Origin: DASYXZ01 sp035308965
GTDB taxonomy: Bacteria; Acidobacteriota; Terriglobia; UBA7540
DNA length: 64,000 nucleotides
Assembly: GCA_035308965.1 (NCBI GenBank)
Contig: DATGFN010000024.1
Location: 1-64,000 of the forward strand
Direction of reading: 5' to 3'
Position numbers and translations under genes: made by a program
In this document: one piece after another, positions 37,553 to 46,526 of the stretch
How the letters are laid out: every line of letters begins with the position of its first letter
Numbering within the stretch: position 1 is the first letter of the stretch
The notes under the pieces: generated by a model
What the model was told of the DNA's origin: nothing
The model's input: only the letters and a program-made list of their open reading frames with translations
The model's database searches: none

Positions 37553-37564
37553 CTCGATATCGAG
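37553..37564. promoter_or_regulatory. Palindromic operator between yceI and marR
   Basis: CTCGATATCGAG is a perfect 12-bp palindrome. It directly abuts TATTAT (37565-37570), a plus-strand -10 for marR, and overlaps TATAAT on the other strand (37566-37571). A half-site, TATCTCGA, recurs at 37486-37493 close to the yceI start. The position fits MarR-type autorepression and repression of yceI. Confidence 0.6.
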
Positions 37565-37577
37565 TATTATAGGGTTC

Positions 37578-38015
37578 ATGGGAGAGGAGAGCGCAACCCA
37601 CATATGGCTGGTGCTCTTTAAAGCCTTCCGGGCCATTGAGCGGAACGCCGAAAACAGCATTGCGGCAATGAGAATCGGCTTTTCCGATTTCGCCGTGCTG
37701 GAAATGTTGCTGCACAAGGGGCCGCAGCCGGTGAATCGGATCGGGCGCAAGGTCCTTCTGGCCAGCGGTTCGATCACGGCCGCAATCGACCGGCTGGCAG
37801 CGCGCGGCCTCGTCCGCCGCACATCCGATCCAGGTGATTTGCGCGCCCGCATTGTGAAACTGACGCCAACCGGGCGCAAGTTGATCGGCCGGGCCTTTAC
37901 CAAACACGCCCATGATATGGAGGAAACGATGGCGGTGCTGGGTCCTCGCGAGCGCAGGGAACTGGTTCGCCTTTTGAAGAAGGTCGGCCTCTGGGCCGCC
38001 GCCCACGCCGAATAG
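37578..38015 (+). CDS. MarR-family transcriptional regulator
   Basis: A 145-residue winged-helix repressor. Helix-turn-helix and wing are visible in FAVLEMLLHKGPQPVNRIGRKV (first part), LASGSITAAIDRLAARGLVRR and DPGDLRARIVKLTPTGRKL. N- and C-terminal helices for dimerisation are present. The ligand is unknown. The ATG lies only about 8 nt after a -10 sequence, so the mRNA could be leaderless; no ribosome-binding site is seen. Divergence from yceI with a palindrome in between is a known gene arrangement for this pair, and it suggests that the regulator controls yceI and itself. Confidence 0.9.
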   Translation: MGEESATHIWLVLFKAFRAIERNAENSIAAMRIGFSDFAVLEMLLHKGPQPVNRIGRKVLLASGSITAAIDRLAARGLVRRTSDPGDLRARIVKLTPTGRKLIGRAFTKHAHDMEETMAVLGPRERRELVRLLKKVGLWAAAHAE

Positions 38016-38061
38016 ACGGGCGTAAAATCAAGCCGGACCTTGCGCACCCGTATAAAGTGCC

Positions 38062-39342
38062 TCAAAAATGATTCGCTGGGCTGGAGTGCAGGGGCGCGAA
38101 AAGCGAGAGCGGGATGGCGCCAGCCATGGCGCGGTAGCCCGCGGGTGACGGGTGCAAATGATCGCCACTATCGTACGATGGCAGCAAGCGCTCGGGATGG
38201 CTGGGGTCGCGCGTAACTTTATCAAAGTCCACGACGGCGTCGAAATGCCGCGGAGCGCGGATCCACTGGTTGACGGCCTGCCGGTCGGCTTCGCTGCTCG
38301 CGGCGGGATGGTAATAATCTGAGCCCGTATAAGGAAGAATGGTCGCGCCCACCACTTTGATGCCGTGAGCGTGGGCTTGAGCGATGATCTGGCCGTACGA
38401 ACCCAGAATGCGGGAAACAAAAGCACTGTGCTCGCCCGGCGCAACTTCGCCGTTGCGCGCAAGCCCTCCCAGGTCATTGACCCCTTCGAGAAGAATCAGG
38501 TATCGGACGCCTGTCTGCGCCAGGACGTCGCGGTCAATCCGCGCCAGGGCACTGGGCCCCAGCCCATCCGTCAGAAGATGATTCCCGCCGATGCCCTCGT
38601 TCAACACGCCGAGAGTCCGCGAGTGGCGCGAAGCTTGAAGCCGTTCGGCAAGAACATCCGTCCAGCGATCGTTCCCGTTGGTAGTGGCTCCGTGCCCATC
38701 GGTAATCGAGTCCCCTAGAACAACAATGGACGCGGCGCCTCGCGGCGCAACCACGTCCACGCCCGAAACCTGAAACCAATGATCCACCTTTTTCGCCTCG
38801 GGAAGGTCGGAGGCGGAAACCAAATCTCCATGAGCAAGATAGGAGGTAGCTCGGGAACCGGGATGCCCGCTTTGGACCGCCGGAGGCGAGTCCATATGCA
38901 AAGTGATGGCCAGATTGGAAAGGGCTGTTACAGGAAAATCGACCGGATCAGAGAAATACTCAGCTCCCGCCGGCACGGCCACATCCCCATTTCCCGAAAA
39001 AGTGAGCACCTTGTCGGTGGCAGGGTCAATTCTGGCCGAAGCGGCGGAAATCGGACTTGCGATGTGAACAGAGGTCAAGTGCAATTTTGCGGTCCCGAAG
39101 GCGTTTGACACTCGCACGCGCAACATGGGGCCGCCAATTGAAAGGTGCACAATCTGGCGCAGCGTGGCGTCGCGCAGATCGTCAGGGGCAAGCGCGTTCT
39201 GAGGCTCGGGGATTTGTTGGGAAGCCGCCCACGACCCCACCCAGTTCATTGGCGAGAGTGTGATTTGGGAAACCGGCTGCCCCGGCGCCAGTCCCAGTGC
39301 GAGGAGAACGGCAACCAGCAATTTTCTCTGTACTAATAACAT
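38062..39342 (-). CDS. Exported SGNH/GDSL esterase (copy 2)
   Basis: A 426-residue paralogue of the esterase at 34974-36215 with the same layout: signal peptide (LLVAVLLALGLAPGQPVS), N-terminal beta domain (WVGSWAASQQIP, RQIVHLSIGG), Ser212 in VLGDSITDGHG, NEGIGGNHLL, LEGVNDL, and Asp/His in DSGDHLHPSPAGY. The C terminus is about 12 residues longer. The two copies keep the catalytic serine at the same residue number. It is convergent with marR (46-nt gap) and divergent from the CE15-like esterase (44 bp between starts), so the last two probably share a regulatory region. Confidence 0.9.
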   Translation of the reverse strand: MLLVQRKLLVAVLLALGLAPGQPVSQITLSPMNWVGSWAASQQIPEPQNALAPDDLRDATLRQIVHLSIGGPMLRVRVSNAFGTAKLHLTSVHIASPISAASARIDPATDKVLTFSGNGDVAVPAGAEYFSDPVDFPVTALSNLAITLHMDSPPAVQSGHPGSRATSYLAHGDLVSASDLPEAKKVDHWFQVSGVDVVAPRGAASIVVLGDSITDGHGATTNGNDRWTDVLAERLQASRHSRTLGVLNEGIGGNHLLTDGLGPSALARIDRDVLAQTGVRYLILLEGVNDLGGLARNGEVAPGEHSAFVSRILGSYGQIIAQAHAHGIKVVGATILPYTGSDYYHPAASSEADRQAVNQWIRAPRHFDAVVDFDKVTRDPSHPERLLPSYDSGDHLHPSPAGYRAMAGAIPLSLFAPLHSSPANHF

Positions 39343-39386
39343 GTCCCGGTTTTAATATGAATCCCCGACTAAATAGATTTCCCTAA

Positions 39387-40994
39387 ATGAGCACGGCAAA
39401 AATAGCACGTTGGGAGGCGCGTTTGTCAAATCAATGTTCGAATCTGTCAATCCTATTTTTTTCCGCGGCCCTATGGGCTTCGGCCGCCACCCCTCGGGCG
39501 TTCGCCCAAAGCGCGGATTCAGCGACACAGCCGCCGCCGGTTACCTTCACTCAGGAGCAGGACCATCAGAACATGATGGACCAGCTTGGAATCAAGGCGC
39601 TCCGCCCTGGTCCGAGCGGCGATGAGCAAGCGCCCAATCACGCCAACTACGATGAGTCGGTGGCTAATCCATATCCGAATTTGCCGGAAGTATTGATTCT
39701 TAAGAATGGGCTGAAAGTTACCACGCCTGAAATGTGGTGGAAGCAGCGTCGTCCGGAAATTGTGGAGGACTTGGAGCGTGAAGTCTACGGCAGGATCCCT
39801 CCGAACGTTCCCCATGTCACATGGACCGTCACCATAAACGAACGGGAGTTTGTGGGCTTCACCCCCGTGATCGCCAAGCAGCTTGTGGGACACGTGGACA
39901 ATTCCTCATATCCTGCCATCAGCGTCGATATTTCCATGACGCTTGTCGTCCCGGCGAGCGCGAAGGGCCCTGTTCCCGTATTGATGATGTTTGGCCGCAG
40001 CGCGCTTCCAGCTCCCAGGCAGCCTCCTCAGGAAGAAATTGACAAGATCAACGCAAAGTTGAGGGCGCTGCTTGCCAAGGACGACCCGGCGTTGCAGGAA
40101 ATCTTTGACCAATATCCCGCCTATAGCCTGGTCCCCGTCTCACCTTTTCCTTTCTTCGGGCCCCCTGCGCCCGGCGAACCATCGCCAACCCAGCAGTTGC
40201 TGGCGGCAGGATGGGGTTATGCCCTGCTCAATCCCGCCAGCATTCAGGCTGATAACGGCGCCGGATTAACCAGAGGCATCATCGGCCTGGTGAATCACGG
40301 CCAGCCCCGAAAACCAGACCAATGGGGCGCGCTTCGAGCCTGGGCGTGGGGAGCAGCGCGCGGATTGGATTACTTGGAGACCGAGCCGGCCGTTGACGCA
40401 AAACATGTCGGCATCGAAGGGGTCTCCCGTTTCGGGAAAGCCGCGTTGGTCACGCTTGCTTTTGAACCTCGCTTCGCCATGGGCTTAATTGGTTCATCGG
40501 GAAAAGGTGGCGCAACCCTCTTGCACCGCAATTGGGGCGAAGCGGTGGAAAGCCTCACCGGGGGCGGGTACTACTGGATGGCGGGAAATTTCATCAAATA
40601 TGGCGCGTCAGACGCCGCCTTTGGAAGCAAAAACGGCGGCGATCTGCCGGTGGATTCCCATGACCTGATCGCTCTATGTGCGCCGCGTCTTACCTTCATC
40701 AGTTATGGCGTTCCTGAAAAGGGTGACGCCAAGTGGCTCGATCATCAGGGTAGTTATATGGCCACGGTGGCCGCGGGACCAGTATTTAAACTGCTGGGCG
40801 CGAAAGACCTGGGAGTCGGCGATGATTACCATACGGCAAAAATGCCGCCGGTGAATACAGGCTTGCTCGACGGCGAGCTGGCCTGGCGACAACATGATGG
40901 AGGACATACGGATGCCCCCAATATGAAATACTTCATCGCCTGGGCCGACAAGAAAATTGGGAATAACGCCGCGTCGAAAACTGGCGCGCGATGA
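39387..40994 (+). CDS. Exported alpha/beta-hydrolase, CE15 glucuronoyl-esterase-like
   Basis: A 535-residue secreted hydrolase with a signal peptide (LSILFFSAALWASAATPRAFA). The nucleophile elbow GIEGVSRFGKAAL (serine near residue 346) matches the CE15 pattern G-x-S-R-x-G-K, and the following GLIGSSGKGGATLLHRNWGE and YYWMAGNFIKY blocks are typical; the likely catalytic histidine is in QHDGGHT. CE15 enzymes cleave ester bonds between lignin and glucuronoyl groups of xylan. Together with the two acetyl-esterase-like genes next to it, a role in plant-polymer de-esterification is likely but unproven. The first 20 residues before the signal are longer than usual; a later start is possible. Confidence 0.85.
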   Translation: MSTAKIARWEARLSNQCSNLSILFFSAALWASAATPRAFAQSADSATQPPPVTFTQEQDHQNMMDQLGIKALRPGPSGDEQAPNHANYDESVANPYPNLPEVLILKNGLKVTTPEMWWKQRRPEIVEDLEREVYGRIPPNVPHVTWTVTINEREFVGFTPVIAKQLVGHVDNSSYPAISVDISMTLVVPASAKGPVPVLMMFGRSALPAPRQPPQEEIDKINAKLRALLAKDDPALQEIFDQYPAYSLVPVSPFPFFGPPAPGEPSPTQQLLAAGWGYALLNPASIQADNGAGLTRGIIGLVNHGQPRKPDQWGALRAWAWGAARGLDYLETEPAVDAKHVGIEGVSRFGKAALVTLAFEPRFAMGLIGSSGKGGATLLHRNWGEAVESLTGGGYYWMAGNFIKYGASDAAFGSKNGGDLPVDSHDLIALCAPRLTFISYGVPEKGDAKWLDHQGSYMATVAAGPVFKLLGAKDLGVGDDYHTAKMPPVNTGLLDGELAWRQHDGGHTDAPNMKYFIAWADKKIGNNAASKTGAR

Positions 40995-41057
40995 TTCGAA
41001 TGAGGCCCTTATCCCGGCAGCCGTGCGTATGGCGCTGTCAAATTCAACGATTTGTCC

Positions 41058-43229
41058 TTATCGAGTAAAAGACGGCCGCTTCGCTTCCAACCGTTTGGTG
41101 TGTTCAGTCTGAAGCTCGGCAGCGGTTTGCGCGACCAAGGGTGAATAAAACGTGCGAACCAGGCGCGGGTCAAGCCAGCGCGGCTCGGCTTCTGTGGCAG
41201 CCTCGTATTCCTTGACGGCCTCATCGGCGTCATGGGTTTTCCATAGGGCAATCGCCAAGCCCATCTGCGGCGTGTTCCACTGCGAAGGATTGGTATTGCC
41301 TTCCCCATGCGGAATCCTAAAGCGTACGATCGCCTTGTCGGTTTCATTGATTTCCAACTCAACCCATGCCAGATCGTATTGAATATTCAGGTCCCCCGAG
41401 CGCTGGTTGGCCAGGTTGAGCAGCAGAGCGTTGGCGGCGGCGTATTGCTTGGCACGATAGTACCACCAGGCGAGTCGAATCAGGTGCTCGGGCGCGACAC
41501 CATATTCAGCCGATCCGCCTTTCCGGATCATCTCCTCCGCCGGGGCCCCATTGCCAGCCAGCAACATTAGTCCGGCCCATTCGATCTTGATTTGCGAATT
41601 GAGAGCGGGCGTGCTTATTCTCTGCTCAGCCATGAATTCGCCGAATTCTTGCGCCGACTCACGCGGCGAATTTGCCGCACTAAGGGCTTCGGCATAACTC
41701 CACACCAGGTTCATATCCACTTGTTGATCTTTGGGCGTGAGGTCCAGTAGCTTACGGAAAGCTTTGGACGAAGTGGAGAAATTCCCCAATGCAAGACCGG
41801 CTTCAGCCTGGATCGTTAGCGCCTCAGTTGCTTGGGGGTCCAAAGTGAGCCAATACGACGCCACCTCCGCTGCCTGGCCGAATCGGTGTGCATCGCGCGC
41901 TTCTGCCGCAAAGGATCTGGCAAAAGCGACCACGCTTTCCGCATCGTCCGGATACAGGTTCTTCAGCTTCTGGTACGCTGCCCGGGACGCCCCAAAATCT
42001 GTCAGCGCCATCTCCGCTTCAGACAGAAAGATGAGCGCCTGGGCGTTGTTCGCTTGAAGATTGAGCGAAGCAGCAGCGAACTTTTCCGCCTGATTGTATT
42101 GCCGGGCGCCCAGAGCTGCCGCCGCCATCCCATTGGCAAACCCTGCCACATCTCCGGCATCCGAAGGAGATTGATCCACAAGCTTGCGGTAATTCTCGTT
42201 TGCAGCCGCGAACTTACCCTGGGCGAATTGAGCTTCGGCCAGGACCTTCACCGCCACCGGTTGGTCCGGCTGAATCTTCAGTGAGCGCGTTGCCAGCTTT
42301 TCCGCACCGTCGTAATTCTTTGCTTCCAATGTTTTTTGGGCGCGCGCGGTCAGGAAAACGTAGGCGACCTCCAGCGTCCGCTCGCTGGCCATCTTTTCCC
42401 ATTGCTCGTCCGTAATCATTTTTTGAATTTGGGCGATGCGCTCAGCCGGCGCGGGGTGCGAGCGGAAATAACCTTCCAGCGTTTGCCACGCAATGCTTGA
42501 AAGTTCTTCCCCGGGCGTTTGAGCGCGGTTCCTTCGCTGCTCTTCCAGCCGGTCGAAGGCCTGGAACATCCGGATGGCGCCGAGGGGAGAGTATCCCGCC
42601 TTCACGGCCAGGTGGGTCCCTTCGCGGTCTGCTTCAAGTTCCTGGGTCTTGTTGTAGCCCGCTTCAAAAACCTCCACGGGCAACGCCACCAACTCGCCCA
42701 GCGGGAGGCTGCGAAGCGTGCCTTCCGTCTGCACTCGCTCCGCGCAATGGTAATGGTCAATGTGTTCCACCTCATGACCCAATACGTCGGCCAACTCGTC
42801 TTCGCTGTCCATCAAGGCGATCAATCCGCCGCCAATAAACACGTGTCCGCCCGGCAAGGCAAAAGCGTTGATAAAATCAGGGTCTGAGATGTAATGGAAC
42901 TTGTAGGGGAGCTTGCGCTGAGCCTGCGCGGCCACGTGGCCCCCGACCCGGTTCACATAGTTCTGCACCACTTTGGTGCTGGCGTCTTCCTTCGCGAATG
43001 CCCCCGAACCCAAGTACCGTTGCGCCAGGTCGTTGCCGACGGTGATTTCTTCCTCGTCGGACATACGCGTGAACTTGGCGGGCAAGCGGGTCAGCTCGTG
43101 TTGGGTGTCGGCAACGAAAAAGAGCAGCGCGTCGGGGCCGACGGGCGCGGCCGTTTTCCGCGTCTGGCTGATCACCAGCGCGCCCGCTACGAGCGCAAAC
43201 ATGAATGAAAATGTGCCCCACCGCTTCAT
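41058..43229 (-). CDS. M48 metalloprotease with C-terminal TPR repeats
   Basis: A 723-residue exported or membrane-anchored protease: an N-terminal hydrophobic segment (FSFMFALVAGALVIS), M48 domain with HEVEH (152-156) as zinc motif, the third ligand in the ELEADREG helix, and FALPGGHVFIGGGLI before it. From about residue 280 to the end a chain of TPR-like helices follows (KVLAEAQFAQGKFAAANENYRKLV and others). The plan recalls BepA/YfgC, a periplasmic protease and chaperone for outer-membrane proteins, but with a much longer TPR array. Its ATG overlaps the DUF2339 stop by 4 nt (ATGA), so the two are coupled. Confidence 0.9.
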   Translation of the reverse strand: MKRWGTFSFMFALVAGALVISQTRKTAAPVGPDALLFFVADTQHELTRLPAKFTRMSDEEEITVGNDLAQRYLGSGAFAKEDASTKVVQNYVNRVGGHVAAQAQRKLPYKFHYISDPDFINAFALPGGHVFIGGGLIALMDSEDELADVLGHEVEHIDHYHCAERVQTEGTLRSLPLGELVALPVEVFEAGYNKTQELEADREGTHLAVKAGYSPLGAIRMFQAFDRLEEQRRNRAQTPGEELSSIAWQTLEGYFRSHPAPAERIAQIQKMITDEQWEKMASERTLEVAYVFLTARAQKTLEAKNYDGAEKLATRSLKIQPDQPVAVKVLAEAQFAQGKFAAANENYRKLVDQSPSDAGDVAGFANGMAAAALGARQYNQAEKFAAASLNLQANNAQALIFLSEAEMALTDFGASRAAYQKLKNLYPDDAESVVAFARSFAAEARDAHRFGQAAEVASYWLTLDPQATEALTIQAEAGLALGNFSTSSKAFRKLLDLTPKDQQVDMNLVWSYAEALSAANSPRESAQEFGEFMAEQRISTPALNSQIKIEWAGLMLLAGNGAPAEEMIRKGGSAEYGVAPEHLIRLAWWYYRAKQYAAANALLLNLANQRSGDLNIQYDLAWVELEINETDKAIVRFRIPHGEGNTNPSQWNTPQMGLAIALWKTHDADEAVKEYEAATEAEPRWLDPRLVRTFYSPLVAQTAAELQTEHTKRLEAKRPSFTR

Positions 43230-46200
43230 AAGTACCCCTGTAGGACTTCACGAAAACGGGTGTAGAGAAACGAAACGGAAAGCAACGCGACGCCGAGCGC
43301 GATGAAGGTCAGGTAACGATCACGCGGAGCGAGCCTCCATACGTCCACCAGAATGATTTTCCCCACGCAAGCCAGCAGCAGTCCCATGGCGCTGAGCCGG
43401 AAGCTGCGCTCCTTCACGGCCAGGGCAAAGAGGAACACGGCGACCGCTTCCGCGCCCCAGGCCGCCGTCGCCATGCCATAGGGCCGCAATTCAAGGTAGA
43501 GGAAATAAGTGAGCAGGATGAAGTTGGCGAAGAAAAAGGCCTGCTCCGGGCGCCGATTTAAACCGCTCAGCATTCTTTTGATTTTTCCCCGCCCCGCCGT
43601 TTGCGTTGAGGGGGCCGGAAGTTCCAAGCGGAAAGCCGCCAGGAGCGACAAGAAAATCAAGACAATGGTCGTCCCCACGGTGGCGAATTGTCCGGACCAG
43701 AAAGTGGGCGGCGGAAAATAGCTTCGCTCGTAGAAATTATGAAGGATGGTCCGGGAAAAAACGGCGGCACCAAGCAGAAGCCCCTGGTGCAGGAAAACCC
43801 TCCGCTTGAACCGCCAGGCCATCAAAACGAAAACCAGGATCAATGCCGACCACGCCGCGGCCACCCAGTCGAGGTCCAACTCAAAACGCATGACCGCGGC
43901 CATGGTGATGGTCCCAAGATGGCAATGAATTTGCGCCATCTTCATCCGGCGGTCGCGCTCCAGAAAGGTAGCCGGATTATCTTGCAGCCGCCAGTAAACG
44001 AAATAGAACAACAATGCCAGTGGGATGGCAGTGTAAACGCGCGGGCTCAACTCCCCCGGCGTCTCGACGGCGTTGAAGTTCACCAGGAAGAGGCGGAAGA
44101 AACAAACGATAAATAGAAGATACGCTTGAAAGCGCAAGGAAGCCGATGCGCGCTCATAACCCAATTGAAACAGCATGAGACCCACCAGCGCCCACCCCAT
44201 GGCCACGCTGGTCGGCCACAATTGGTACCAGAGCAGGAGAGTCAGGACAAAAGTCCCCACCCACGTATAAGCTTCAGGAATCCATAAGGCTCTGGCGCGC
44301 TCGGGATAGCCAATCCACTGCGAGCAAAAGTAGAGTAGAGCGATGGCGAGAGAGATGGTGGTGACGGCGCGCCAGTTAAAATATGAAACTTCCACCACAG
44401 CGAAGTTGACCGCCACTATTCGGATGAAACCCAGCAAGGCAAAGGCATTGGCCTGGGTGTTGAGCTCCTCAATCTTGAGGTTGGAGCCGCCAATCGCCAG
44501 CGCCAAGGCCATGGCCATCCACGCCACTGCCAGCCAGGGCTCCGTAAAAAGGGCCCATATCCCAATCATCGCCACTATGCCAGCGATGTAGGATTGAAAT
44601 CGCACGCACGTTTTTTCGAAATCTGTTTGGAGCAAGTCCGGCCAGCGGCGGGGGACCCAGTGAGCGTTGGCGTAAAAGACCAACGCAGCCACAGCGCAAA
44701 TCAACGCCAGTCGCGGATCGCTGAAGTCAACATGCTTCAAATCGCGCGCGTCCGAAAGGCGCCACGAGTCGATGAAAACGATATGCCAGGCCACCACCAG
44801 TTGCGCAGCCATTCCGAGGTAGCGAAACACAATTTCGCGCGTGAATACCCCGGCCAGGAACAGGGCTTCCGCTTCCATCAGCCAGAGGACAGAGAGGCGG
44901 CCGCCGGAATAGCGGAAAGGGAACGCGGCGATCAACAAGGTGGCGCCAATAGTGGTGAGAATCGCAAACGCGGTGCGGCGCCGGCGTGTGACGGGCAATT
45001 GACCGAGCGCCATTTCCATCGCGCCCACCGATACCAGAAACCAAAAAGCCAGCTCGGGACGCGCGGCCTGGTAATTGATCACGTAGTGGAACAGGCAAGT
45101 ATTCAGCAGCGCGGCGACGGTGGATACGTTTTCTTCATTCGGAATATCGATGCGCCGGAAAATGTAGGAGAACCGGAAAATCAGCCAATAGGAAATCAAA
45201 AGCGCCGTGCTGAGCGGGAGTTCAGGGAAGGGATGATGGGGCACGCCCATGGGTTCGATGATGGGACGCAGCCAGTAATAGTGATTCAAAAATACAGCGA
45301 GGATCGCGACCACCTCAAGCTCAAACCAGCGCCGGCGCCCTACGATCACAGCCAGAGCCAGAGCCAGGATTGCGCCCGCGATCAAACTGTTGACGCTGCC
45401 ATGACTGATGTTGATGGTGGTGAATGCAAGCAGAAAAGCAAGCCCGGTGACAACCTGTGAGTTGTAGCGCAGCGTGTGCGCCACCATCGCGGCCGCCACG
45501 ATGAGGAGGAGAACAAAATCAGCAGACTCCGATTCAAGAATCCGCGTGGCGGCCACGTGATTCATGGCGTAGGTGGTGAAATAAAGCAGCGCCCAGCCGC
45601 CGCCCATGCCGGCACGGGCCAAAATGCGCCAATTGTCTCTACTTTCGAAGTAAATTCCCGGAACCAGCATCGCCATACTGACAACAAAACTTACAAATAA
45701 TTTTCCGCCCGGCCCCATTTCCCTCAGCTCATAGATCAGGAAGAGCGCGACGCCGATCACCAGGATGATGACGCCCACCTTGTTGAGCCAATTCGTGCCC
45801 AGCGTTTCTTCAAGACTGAGAATCGATTTTAACTTTTCACTTTTCTTCTGTGTGGAGACGGTGGAACCAATATTGGGCCGGGTGACTGAAGGAGAAACCC
45901 TCGGCGCAGAAACGGGTGGCGCGGGAATTGAAGGTGGTTTTGGCGAGGGCATGGCGGGGGGCGCCGGGATCTCCGGGCGCGCACTGGGAGCAGTCGCGGG
46001 AGGAGGCGCCGGGATCTCAGGGGCAGGGTGCGCCGGCTTGACTTGGAGCGGGACCGCGGCCGGTTCGGAAACTATTGCTCCTGCAGGAGCTTTGGAAGGC
46101 GCAACTTGCCTCTCCAATTCCTCCACACGGCCAACAAGTTTGGTCAGTTTTATAACTTGCTGTTCAAGCGTTAAGAGACGCGAGCCTAATTCTTTTTCGT

Positions 46201-46327
46201 TTTTCTCGCTTTGCTCGGCCTTGCGCGCAGCGCGACCGGCGCGCGCGAGGGCAACGAAGGGTAGAATGAAAACCGCCCCGATTAAACCGAGAACGAGAAT
46301 AATGGCAAAAACAATTATTCCTTCCAC
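43226..46327 (-). CDS. DUF2339 giant multi-pass membrane protein
   Basis: A 1033-residue protein: one N-terminal helix, a short coiled coil (RLLTLEQQVIKLTKLVGRVEELERQ in part), a proline/alanine-rich linker (residues about 78-155), then roughly 25 or more membrane segments to the C terminus. The block FLVSVGAMEMALGQLPVTRRRR and the entry segment SLEETLGTNWLNKVGVIILVIG (in parts) match DUF2339, a family of unknown function. It overlaps the M48 protease gene by 4 nt. Coupling to a periplasmic protease suggests an envelope-biogenesis role, but this is inference only. Confidence 0.88.
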   Translation of the reverse strand: MEGIIVFAIILVLGLIGAVFILPFVALARAGRAARKAEQSEKNEKELGSRLLTLEQQVIKLTKLVGRVEELERQVAPSKAPAGAIVSEPAAVPLQVKPAHPAPEIPAPPPATAPSARPEIPAPPAMPSPKPPSIPAPPVSAPRVSPSVTRPNIGSTVSTQKKSEKLKSILSLEETLGTNWLNKVGVIILVIGVALFLIYELREMGPGGKLFVSFVVSMAMLVPGIYFESRDNWRILARAGMGGGWALLYFTTYAMNHVAATRILESESADFVLLLIVAAAMVAHTLRYNSQVVTGLAFLLAFTTINISHGSVNSLIAGAILALALAVIVGRRRWFELEVVAILAVFLNHYYWLRPIIEPMGVPHHPFPELPLSTALLISYWLIFRFSYIFRRIDIPNEENVSTVAALLNTCLFHYVINYQAARPELAFWFLVSVGAMEMALGQLPVTRRRRTAFAILTTIGATLLIAAFPFRYSGGRLSVLWLMEAEALFLAGVFTREIVFRYLGMAAQLVVAWHIVFIDSWRLSDARDLKHVDFSDPRLALICAVAALVFYANAHWVPRRWPDLLQTDFEKTCVRFQSYIAGIVAMIGIWALFTEPWLAVAWMAMALALAIGGSNLKIEELNTQANAFALLGFIRIVAVNFAVVEVSYFNWRAVTTISLAIALLYFCSQWIGYPERARALWIPEAYTWVGTFVLTLLLWYQLWPTSVAMGWALVGLMLFQLGYERASASLRFQAYLLFIVCFFRLFLVNFNAVETPGELSPRVYTAIPLALLFYFVYWRLQDNPATFLERDRRMKMAQIHCHLGTITMAAVMRFELDLDWVAAAWSALILVFVLMAWRFKRRVFLHQGLLLGAAVFSRTILHNFYERSYFPPPTFWSGQFATVGTTIVLIFLSLLAAFRLELPAPSTQTAGRGKIKRMLSGLNRRPEQAFFFANFILLTYFLYLELRPYGMATAAWGAEAVAVFLFALAVKERSFRLSAMGLLLACVGKIILVDVWRLAPRDRYLTFIALGVALLSVSFLYTRFREVLQGYL

Positions 46328-46526
46328 TGTTTTATTCCTGATGGCTGAGCAATTGCCCGGATATTACCACCAACCAACTCAGTTCACCACTTGATAATTC
46401 ACCTTCCTTCTATCGCTCTTCATGGGAAAAATACTAATTGGGAGTCCGATGGGTAACCAGAGGTAGTGTGACAGTTTGTGAAGTGTAACAAAGGGGAGGG
46501 ATGTTGTGGGTGGCTGTGTCGTGAAC

